In this document: piece by piece, positions 58,551-64,000 of the stretch
How positions within the stretch are numbered: the stretch's first letter is position 1
Layout of the letters: each line of letters starts with the position of its first letter
Assembly (NCBI RefSeq): GCF_030297555.1
Contig: NZ_AP028136.1
Location: forward strand, 744,001 to 808,000
Direction of reading: 5' to 3'
DNA: 64,000 nucleotides
From: Polynucleobacter sp. HIN5
Lineage (GTDB): Bacteria; Pseudomonadota; Gammaproteobacteria; Burkholderiales; Burkholderiaceae
Notes under the pieces: generated by a model
Told to the model about the DNA's origin: nothing
Database searches by the model: none
What the model saw: only the letters and a program-made list of their open reading frames with translations
Translations under genes and position numbers: made by a program

Positions 58551-58961
58551 TCAATAGAAATCGGCATATGTAAGGATCTGTACACCATGTGAACTTAAGA
58601 TGCGTTGCATCTGTAAAATTTTTCGATCCTTGCTGAGTAACTGACTGGGACGGTAGTGGTAAGCCAAATCAATGAAGGCTTGGTCATCTGGATCATCGCA
58701 ACGAAATGAACAGCGGGGTGGCGTGGGTTTATGAATCGCCATCTGAGTCCAAGAACTCAGCACAGTTGATTGATCGTATGAACTTTGAGCAAATTGTGGA
58801 CGGGCGATGACATCGGTGAGCTCAAGGAGCGTTTCGGAGCTGTAAATAAGCTCAAACTGCCCCTGAGCAGTCCCATCCCGAATCCAATTGGCTCGTGGAT
58901 CTTGAAATACCAGGAGATCAAGCACGATATTGGTGTCCAGAATTAGAGTTTTTATTGCCAT
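58551..58961 (-). CDS. PIN-domain putative toxin
   Basis: 136 aa from ATG at 58961. PIN metal-site residues: LDTNIVLDLL near the N-terminus (first Asp), an internal Glu in LLELTDVIARPQF, and the pair of Asp in FRCDDPDDQAFIDLAYHY, then SKDRKIL. This is the 'putative toxin-antitoxin component, PIN family' group, expected to be an RNase. A TTG at 58973 with an AAGGA box nine bases upstream is an alternative start. It overlaps the Trp-rich gene; no conventional antitoxin gene is visible. Confidence 0.85.
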   Translation of the reverse strand: MAIKTLILDTNIVLDLLVFQDPRANWIRDGTAQGQFELIYSSETLLELTDVIARPQFAQSSYDQSTVLSSWTQMAIHKPTPPRCSFRCDDPDDQAFIDLAYHYRPSQLLSKDRKILQMQRILSSHGVQILTYADFY

Positions 58962-59206
58962 CCCTGTAGCCAACGCGATAAATCCTTTAGTTCTGTCCAG
59001 ATCAGAAGATAGCGCCGCTTGGTTAAAACTGCCTCGAGCTCGACATAGTTTTTTGGAATTGTTTGGTCGTTCGGCAATAGCGGATCATGCACCCGGCTCA
59101 CCAGAAAATGTTTCTCTCGATGTTGGGGCTTAATTGCCGTCCACTTCGTGAGTAATAATTTTTTATTCGAGAGAGGGCGCTTTTGTGACTTATCTGGTAA
59201 GACCAT
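58952..59206 (-). CDS. Small Trp-rich protein of the TIGR02450 family
   Basis: 84 aa. The family's signature is KWTAIKPQHREKHFLVSRV (about 21-39), then LEAVLTKRRYLLIWTELKD and a Trp-rich end (LSRWLQGWQ). It is a conserved hypothetical of proteobacteria and cyanobacteria with no assigned function. The last codons overlap the start of the PIN gene by 10 bases, so the two are co-expressed on the reverse strand. Confidence 0.85.
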   Translation of the reverse strand: MVLPDKSQKRPLSNKKLLLTKWTAIKPQHREKHFLVSRVHDPLLPNDQTIPKNYVELEAVLTKRRYLLIWTELKDLSRWLQGWQ

Positions 59207-59252
59207 GTTTATCCTTATACTCGATTCTAATCATTCCTATAAAGAGAAAACC

Positions 59253-59621
59253 ATGACCTTATTCATGCTGACCTGGGCAATAACGTCCTTATCCCTATGG
59301 GCGGCGACCTATGTATTTGATGGCTTGCAATTTAACGATTCTGGAGCTTTGATTATTTCTGCTCTGGTCTTGGGCCTTGCCAATGCCATCGTTCGCCCCT
59401 TATTGATCCTGTTTACCTTACCGCTTACCATTCTTAGTCTTGGATTCTTCTTATTAGTGATTAATGCCTTGGTACTCATGCTAGTCGCTCAGGTGGTGAA
59501 TGGCTTTGTCCTCTCCGGATTTTGGACTGCCTTCTTTGCCAGTATCTTTATCGCCATTCTGAACGCCATCATCGGCTCATTGTTTAGCATTCATCGCATC
59601 AAAATTGAGCGCATCCGCTAA
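59253..59621 (+). CDS. Phage holin family 4-TM protein (YvlD-like)
   Basis: 122 aa from ATG at 59253. Four hydrophobic helices (about 3-20, 25-48, 52-78 and 85-108) with the motif LGLANAIVRPLLILFTLPLTILSLGFFLLVINAL and an ending in basic HRIKIERIR. It matches the phage-holin superfamily 4 (YvlD) but sits in no phage context. The function is unknown. It overlaps the following gene by 17 bases. Confidence 0.82.
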   Translation: MTLFMLTWAITSLSLWAATYVFDGLQFNDSGALIISALVLGLANAIVRPLLILFTLPLTILSLGFFLLVINALVLMLVAQVVNGFVLSGFWTAFFASIFIAILNAIIGSLFSIHRIKIERIR

Positions 59622-60384
59622 CCATCCTGCCTTCGTAGTTGAGGTGCCCTATACCACCTCGCCAAAGATGAGTCGGTATGCGGGCTCATTAATTGATGCT
59701 CATCCGGACCCTCGTTATTTAGAAGCTAAGAACCATGAGCTTGCTCTTCTTGGGTCAGAGTTATGTGCCCAGCAGGACGCCGAGCAAACGCGGGAACTGA
59801 TTACCAAAGCGGCACACGCTCTCAATTTGCCAGAAGCCAGAACTATTCGGAAGATTGAGGATTTAGCTTTGTGCCTCAATGAAGATGTAGCTCTCTTAGA
59901 AAACGATATCCTCACGGCCATCTGCTTTTGCTTTCCCAGTAGTTGGGTACCTACTAAACGGCTTGGTATGGCCCTCGCACAAATTCATCATCCGGTAGCG
60001 GATGGAGAGCGCCTGGTACAGGCTAGCCCAAAGATCGCCCATGTCATGAGTGATCCCCAGCAAGGATCTTTTCGTCGCCATGTCTGGACGATTAGCAATA
60101 GTCCCGAGCTAAGTCAGCATCCATCCCGAAAATCAAATGCCATCCCAACAAGGGTTGAGGATTTGTATTACCGCCTAGAGACCCAAACCACCATGCCAAT
60201 CACTGCTTCTCAGGGACGAGCCAGTCTATTTCTTGTGAAGGTTGAGGTTTGCCCGTTGATGGTGTTTTGGCAAAACCCAGAGCAACGCGCCCAAATCTGT
60301 GCGAGTATTCAATCCATGAGCGAGGCAGTATTGGAATACAAAAATTTGTACTCGATTAAAGCCTTACTGCTTCAGAATGAGTGA
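59605..60384 (+). CDS. DUF3445 family (haem-dependent oxidative N-demethylase-like) protein
   Basis: 259 aa, TTG start at 59605. The family segment is FCFPSSWVPTKRLGMALAQIHHPVADGERLVQ (about 108-139), followed by RRHVWTISNSPELSQHP. In characterised DUF3445 proteins these residues belong to a PAS-like haem fold that oxidises N-methyl groups. Whether haem is bound here is unproven. The start lies within the preceding gene, so it may be translationally coupled. It is 17 bases before a small membrane gene. Confidence 0.75.
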   Translation: MSASANHPAFVVEVPYTTSPKMSRYAGSLIDAHPDPRYLEAKNHELALLGSELCAQQDAEQTRELITKAAHALNLPEARTIRKIEDLALCLNEDVALLENDILTAICFCFPSSWVPTKRLGMALAQIHHPVADGERLVQASPKIAHVMSDPQQGSFRRHVWTISNSPELSQHPSRKSNAIPTRVEDLYYRLETQTTMPITASQGRASLFLVKVEVCPLMVFWQNPEQRAQICASIQSMSEAVLEYKNLYSIKALLLQNE

Positions 60385-60401
60385 TGAAATAAGGTTGTGC
60401 C

Positions 60402-60542
60402 ATGGATAATTTTGGACCGATTATTTTGATTGAGGTCATCCTCGTATTTGGCGGGGTACTGCTCTTTGCATGGTGGCAATTGCGCGATCTCAAGAGAGAA
60501 CGCGAGAAGGATCAAAAAAAGAGGGAAGAGGAAAAGTCCTGA
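60402..60542 (+). CDS. Small single-pass membrane protein
   Basis: 46 aa. One transmembrane helix (about 6-27, IILIEVILVFGGVLLFAWWQL) is followed by a highly charged cytoplasmic tail of Lys, Arg and Glu. An AAGG box precedes the ATG with longer spacing. Too short for a standard ORF listing. The function is unknown; it lies between the DUF3445 gene and the BLUF gene. Confidence 0.65.
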   Translation: MDNFGPIILIEVILVFGGVLLFAWWQLRDLKREREKDQKKREEEKS

Positions 60543-60617
60543 GCATATTGCAGTGCATCGATAGACACCGCCACAAATACTTGCTAAAAATTAGAATTAC
60601 ACTAAGATGAACTTACT

Positions 60618-60998
60618 GTGCCAAAACCAGCCACTAAATACTTTCCTGAAGAGAACTATACCGAACTCGATTTGGTCAGTTTGTCTTATGTGAGCGATGC
60701 GACCGAAGAGTTTGGCATTCTGGCATTGATGCAGTTAGTTGATAAGGCATCGCGTCGCAATAAGAGCTTAAACATCACGGGCGTTTTATCCTTTGACAAT
60801 GGTCGCTTTGGTCAGATATTGGAGGGCAAGCCTAAGGATGTGGAATTGCTATGGGAGGTTATCCAGCGAGATCCCCGCCATTCGAATGTGGTATCGCTCG
60901 GCATGAAACGTATTAATTCTAGGCGTTTTGCTAACTGGTCAATGCGTTTGTGTGGTCAAGAAGAAATTACTTCCGCCAACCCCGACCTCAAGCTCTAA
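60618..60998 (+). CDS. BLUF-domain blue-light photoreceptor
   Basis: 126 aa, GTG start. A stand-alone BLUF domain that binds FAD and senses blue light. Residues of the photocycle are present: Y24 in LVSLSYVSDA, N48 in SRRNKSLNITG, Q66 in GRFGQILEG, and W107/M109 in FANWSMRL. There is no attached output domain, so signalling must be by a partner protein. A possible promoter (TTGCTA, 16 bases, TAAGAT at 60603-60608) lies just upstream. Confidence 0.9.
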   Translation: MPKPATKYFPEENYTELDLVSLSYVSDATEEFGILALMQLVDKASRRNKSLNITGVLSFDNGRFGQILEGKPKDVELLWEVIQRDPRHSNVVSLGMKRINSRRFANWSMRLCGQEEITSANPDLKL

Positions 60999-61388
60999 TT
61001 ATTTTTGTAACTCACATTGCATGATGGGGTATCCATCTTGCAAGCTTGCCTGCACATACTGATCGGTCTTTAATACGTAAACCTTTACTCCTTTGCCATC
61101 ACCAATATTATTAACATTGGTAAAGAGTGCGGTCTTACTGTCAATCCGTTTTAAGCTTGCAATAATGGTCGGCTCACCAATACTAAATTTAGAGCCCGTC
61201 CAACGGTCGGGTCGAATGAAGTCACCCTTAACCAGTTTGCCGCGGTAGGTCTTCATATAGATGCAATCCTTTTGATTCATAATTAAATCGACTGGATCAT
61301 CGTTACGGTCAAACCAACTTGCCTGCAATAAGGGGCTTGATAGAAGTAGCACTACGCACAATAAAGGGTTAATGAAGCGCTTCTTCAT
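60999..61388 (-). CDS. Exported protein of unknown function
   Basis: 129 aa. Signal peptide about 1-23 (FINPLLCVVLLLSSPLLQASW). The mature 105-residue domain has two Cys, one near its start (KDCIYMKTYRGKL) and one at the end (MQCELQK), that could form a disulfide. Mixed beta pattern. I do not recognise a family. It is convergent with the BLUF gene, abutting it with no gap. Confidence 0.6.
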   Translation of the reverse strand: MKKRFINPLLCVVLLLSSPLLQASWFDRNDDPVDLIMNQKDCIYMKTYRGKLVKGDFIRPDRWTGSKFSIGEPTIIASLKRIDSKTALFTNVNNIGDGKGVKVYVLKTDQYVQASLQDGYPIMQCELQK

Positions 61389-61403
61389 GATGCAAAAATT
61401 AGA

Positions 61404-61787
61404 TCAATTGAGAACCTTGTAGCCGCGTCCCACGAGGCATTTTTTGACGATGGCCTCTTGCGATTCGTTCCCTTGATAGGCTCCACCCGCAGCCCCGATC
61501 ACCGCACCAGCTCCAGCAGCCTGAACAATTCCCGTGGTATTGCCACCAGTAACCAACCCTAATAAGCCACCGACAACCGCGCCTGCGCCCGCACCTTTGG
61601 CAGCCGTCCCACCCATGCCATTTGCTTCTTTGGCATAGTTTTGGCATTCAGCGAGATCTTTCTCATAGCGTGCCTCATTGACACCTTTCATATCCACAAT
61701 CGGACGCACATCGGCACCAGCACAAGCGGCTAGTAGTAATGCTGTTAGGGGTACGAGATAGAGCTTGGTTGGCTGATGAAGTTTCAA
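61404..61787 (-). CDS. Glycine-zipper lipoprotein
   Basis: 127 aa. Lipobox LAACAGAD (Cys at about 22). A Gly/Ala-rich zone (about 60-105: GGTAAKGAGAGAVVGGLL, then GAVIGAAGGAYQG) is the glycine-zipper motif that inserts into membranes. NYAKEA and C-terminal CLVGRGYKVLN are typical of small outer-membrane lipoproteins of this class. Function unknown; 15 bases upstream of the unknown exported gene, same strand. Confidence 0.8.
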   Translation of the reverse strand: MKLHQPTKLYLVPLTALLLAACAGADVRPIVDMKGVNEARYEKDLAECQNYAKEANGMGGTAAKGAGAGAVVGGLLGLVTGGNTTGIVQAAGAGAVIGAAGGAYQGNESQEAIVKKCLVGRGYKVLN

Positions 61788-61844
61788 GTAATTTCCTCCT
61801 AAATCATTAAATCAAAGGCGATGGGGATCGTCAAGGCTTGCGTA

Positions 61845-62255
61845 TCAATCTTTAAATCGACCATCTTCAATGCGCCCTAAATCCTGCGGATCCCGTTGAT
61901 AGAGATAAACCCAGGCGATCTGCCATTCAGATGCTCCAATGAGCTGGATGTGGCGCAACACGCGCTTATATTCATGAGGGCTAGGGTCGTTGGGGGAACA
62001 CTCTTCATACTGATCAATCGCATCCAGTAATTGCATGTCATTTAGGCGCCATAATTCCCCATGAACCCAACGATCTAAAAACTGGATTGATTCGCTGGGC
62101 CGATCCGTGGCGCCAGGATACCAGGATATTCGATAGAGCAGACCAGGCATCTGCGCCGCACCCAAATACTCGGCCCCCTTATGAAATTGCATGGCATTGG
62201 GATGGTCAAAAGGGCGCATCAAGGTCCCATAGACAAACAGTAAATCAGTGCTCAT
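61845..62255 (-). CDS. Gamma-glutamylcyclotransferase-like (AIG2/GGCT) protein
   Basis: 136 aa. LLFVYGTLMRPFDHPNA near the N-terminus contains the conserved YGTL substrate-binding loop; HGELWRLNDMQLLDAIDQYEEC holds the catalytic acidic residue region. GGCT-fold proteins cyclise gamma-glutamyl groups, but many members have unknown substrates. It lies 57 bases upstream of the glycine-zipper lipoprotein gene. Confidence 0.83.
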   Translation of the reverse strand: MSTDLLFVYGTLMRPFDHPNAMQFHKGAEYLGAAQMPGLLYRISWYPGATDRPSESIQFLDRWVHGELWRLNDMQLLDAIDQYEECSPNDPSPHEYKRVLRHIQLIGASEWQIAWVYLYQRDPQDLGRIEDGRFKD

Positions 62256-62341
62256 GATGGTTTTACATGAAAACCCTAATAGGAGGAAGCAAAAAGCCTA
62301 TTCACAATCAAAATCTTAATCGATGAAGAAGGTGCATCAAG

Positions 62342-62770
62342 ATGAAAACCGTTAGTCAGTTGCTCGCAGGAAAAAATCACCGAATCGAAACTATTACTCC
62401 AAATGTGCATGTGTTTGATGCCCTAAAACTCATGCTAGAGAAAGACATAGGCTCACTTCTAGTGATTGAGTTTGGCAACCTCGTCGGAATTTTTACTGAG
62501 CGCGATTACGCCCGAAAATTAGTCCTGCAGGGCAAAAGCTCACAAAATACCTTGGTGCGAGATGTGATGAGCACCAAACTAATTACGGTCAAGCCTGAGG
62601 ACAGCTTGGATTACTGCATGGAGCTCGTGACGGAAAAACGCATCCGCCATCTGCCGGTATTAGATGGTAGCCGCTTAATTGGTATGTTATCGATTGGGGA
62701 TTTGCTCAAAGCTGCACTTGCAGAGCAGGCTGCTACGATTGCACAACTTGAAGCGTATATTAATTCTTAA
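62342..62770 (+). CDS. Twin-CBS-domain protein
   Basis: 142 aa: two CBS domains (about 10-60 and 75-130) with GIFTERDYARKLVLQGK and LPVLDGSRLIGMLSIGDLLKA. CBS pairs bind adenosine nucleotides. No output domain. A stand-alone CBS pair similar to those of many proteobacteria. It converges with the PcaC-like gene, overlapping by four bases. Confidence 0.9.
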   Translation: MKTVSQLLAGKNHRIETITPNVHVFDALKLMLEKDIGSLLVIEFGNLVGIFTERDYARKLVLQGKSSQNTLVRDVMSTKLITVKPEDSLDYCMELVTEKRIRHLPVLDGSRLIGMLSIGDLLKAALAEQAATIAQLEAYINS

Positions 62771-63144
62771 AGGCCCATTTCTTTAAAAACGTCCTTGGCA
62801 GTACGAAAACTATCAATCGCTGCAGGCACGCCGCAATAAATTGCTGATTGCAAAAATATCTCGGCAATCTCATCCTTGCTTAAGCCATTATTGATTGCCC
62901 CCTTCACATGCAGTTTGAGTTCGTGGGGGCGATTGAGTGCGGTGAGCATCGCTAAATTAACAATACTGCGGGTTTTCCGATCGAGGCCAGGCCGATTCCA
63001 GATTTCATTCCAGCAGTATTCGGTCACTAACTCTTGGAGCGGTAAGTTAAACGCATCGGCATTGCGAATCGATTGATCCACATACTCGGCGCCGAGCACC
63101 TCACGACGGGTTTTTAATCCCTTTTCAAAAGCATCACGATTCAT
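62767..63144 (-). CDS. Carboxymuconolactone decarboxylase family protein (PcaC-like)
   Basis: 125 aa. EYCWNEIWNRPGLDRKTRSIVNLAMLTALNRPHELKLHVKGAINNG and EIAEIFLQSAIYCGVPAAIDSF are the PcaC pattern. It lacks the Cys-x-x-Cys of AhpD peroxidases, so decarboxylase or related chemistry is more likely. No other protocatechuate pathway genes are in the window, so its natural substrate is uncertain. Confidence 0.87.
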   Translation of the reverse strand: MNRDAFEKGLKTRREVLGAEYVDQSIRNADAFNLPLQELVTEYCWNEIWNRPGLDRKTRSIVNLAMLTALNRPHELKLHVKGAINNGLSKDEIAEIFLQSAIYCGVPAAIDSFRTAKDVFKEMGL

Positions 63145-63189
63145 GGCTGTCTCCTCATTGATTGACTAAACAGCAGTATAGTTATACGC

Positions 63190-63456
63190 ATGAATACACG
63201 TTGGATTCACGGAATTTTGATCATAGCTTTGGGCCTCTCTGCTTGCGGAACCCCAGAGAGTGGCTTTCGTGTAGTTCAACGTTCCGACGGCATGATTGGG
63301 GTGCAGGCAGTGAAAGGTGCTAAAGAGATCGAGGCGCAAGAGCTAGCAAGTAAAGAGTGCAAAAAGAATGGAAAATCCGTTGCCCGAATTTCAGAGGCGC
63401 GCACCACCCATAATGACAAATTTCCAATGATTTATATTTACCAATGTCTACGCTAG
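63190..63456 (+). CDS. Small lipoprotein of unknown function
   Basis: 88 aa. Lipobox LSAC (Cys about 19) after the signal MNTRWIHGILIIALGLS. The mature part has a Cys in SKECKKNGK and another in YIYQCLR, a possible disulfide. I do not recognise a family. Confidence 0.65.
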   Translation: MNTRWIHGILIIALGLSACGTPESGFRVVQRSDGMIGVQAVKGAKEIEAQELASKECKKNGKSVARISEARTTHNDKFPMIYIYQCLR

Positions 63457-63478
63457 TCATACCTAGCCACCTAATCTA

Positions 63479-64000
63479 ATGTCGATTCATACCCATACCC
63501 AAACCATTCCGCTATTTCCATTGGGAACCACTTTATTTCCCGATGGCGTCATGCTCCTCAAAATCTTTGAAGTACGTTATCTCGATATGGTCAAACAGTG
63601 CGTGCGTGAAGGTTCCGGCTTTGGTGTGGTCACTCTAAACAGTGGGAATGAGGTGCGCATGCCGGGTCAAGAGGTTGGCTTCAATCCGGTGGGAACCTTT
63701 GCCCGGATTAAAGAATTTGACCCGGTACAACCTAGTCTATTCATGATTCAATGCCAGGGGGAGCAACGTTTTCGTGTCAAAACTAGCGAAACCAAGCGCA
63801 ATGGCTTGATTGTCTCCGAGGTTGATTTCATCGAAGACGATTCCTTCATGGAGGTCCCAGAGGATCTAAAAATTGCCTCCACGGTATTGGGTAAGGTGAT
63901 TCAGTCTTTTAAAGAGCAGGGTGCAGCTCTTGGGAAAGAGCTACCCTTCAGTAAACCCTATCGCTTTAACGAATGCGGCTGGGTTGCCAATCGTTGGTGC
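63479..64000 (+). CDS. Lon-protease substrate-binding-domain protein (3' end outside window)
   Basis: 174 residues visible, continuing past the edge. ATG at 63479 starts SIHTHTQTIPLFPLGTTLFPDGVMLLKIFEVRYLDMVKQ, the LON_substr_bdg signature, then a beta-rich domain. Stand-alone members lack the protease part and act in unknown protein-handling roles. The visible part is intact. Confidence 0.9.
   Translation, partial: MSIHTHTQTIPLFPLGTTLFPDGVMLLKIFEVRYLDMVKQCVREGSGFGVVTLNSGNEVRMPGQEVGFNPVGTFARIKEFDPVQPSLFMIQCQGEQRFRVKTSETKRNGLIVSEVDFIEDDSFMEVPEDLKIASTVLGKVIQSFKEQGAALGKELPFSKPYRFNECGWVANRWC

Noticed and set aside
59253-59621. Holin-family protein as part of a prophage
   Set aside because: No endolysin, structural or integrase genes are nearby; stand-alone YvlD-like proteins are common on chromosomes.

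Overview
The window is a dense chromosomal segment of a betaproteobacterium in the Burkholderiaceae, most likely Polynucleobacter or a close freshwater relative. This rests on protein character (H-NS of the Burkholderiales type, BamC, RoxA, NAD-isocitrate dehydrogenase), on gene order (infC-rpmI-rplT-pheS-pheT-ihfA-merR; sucA-sucB-lpdA-zapE; dapA-bamC) and on moderate GC content. The genus is an inference and was not tested. There is no insertion sequence, prophage, CRISPR array or rRNA operon. Three tRNA genes are present: Val-GAC, Pro-GGG and Ser-GCT.

Layout. 1-6.0 kb: a CzcCBA-type heavy-metal RND efflux operon (first gene cut by the window edge) ending in a small PII-like protein. 6.0-9.0 kb, reverse strand: histidine phosphatase, FAD-linked 2-hydroxyacid dehydrogenase, DUF2069 protein and WrbA. 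9.0-13.8 kb: YihY-type membrane protein, chorismate synthase, an MFS transporter and ETF-ubiquinone oxidoreductase. 13.9-19.1 kb: the two subunits of a 3-oxoacid CoA-transferase, an unusual fusion of a cation-diffusion-facilitator transporter to an alpha/beta hydrolase, and a RelA-type ppGpp synthetase. 19.1-26.8 kb: a translation block (tRNA-Val, thrS, infC with an ATC start, rpmI, rplT, pheS, pheT, ihfA, a MerR regulator, tRNA-Pro). 26.8-29.3 kb: VOC and thioesterase genes, a very AT-rich spacer, hns, and an HTH regulator divergent from sucA. 29.3-36 kb: the complete 2-oxoglutarate dehydrogenase operon plus zapE. 36-53.3 kb: housekeeping genes (PHP phosphatase, trpS, methyltransferase, dapA, bamC, roxA, slyD, cysE, trmJ, suhB, lpxH, ppiB, cysS, an AlkA-type glycosylase, accA, tilS, lysC). 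53.3-64 kb: an accessory stretch of small genes: secreted hydrolase, DUF2256 protein, Cu/Zn superoxide dismutase lipoprotein, isocitrate dehydrogenase, RutE-like nitroreductase, a structured noncoding RNA, a PIN protein overlapping a Trp-rich protein, a haem-type DUF3445 protein, a BLUF photoreceptor, small lipoproteins, a CBS protein, a PcaC-like protein and a Lon-substrate-binding-domain protein cut by the right edge.

The two most unusual items are the CDF-hydrolase fusion (15286-17106) and a reverse-strand RNA gene at 58262-58418. The RNA has a good sigma70 promoter, several hairpins with alternative pairings, and an intrinsic terminator. Two of its main stems are fully paired only on the reverse strand, as G-U wobbles that become A-C mismatches on the other strand. 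Also notable are the structured leader of sucA with a repeated 13-base motif, the ATC start of infC, the loss of the HD hydrolase motif in the RelA/SpoT homologue, and the overlapping PIN/Trp-rich gene pair.
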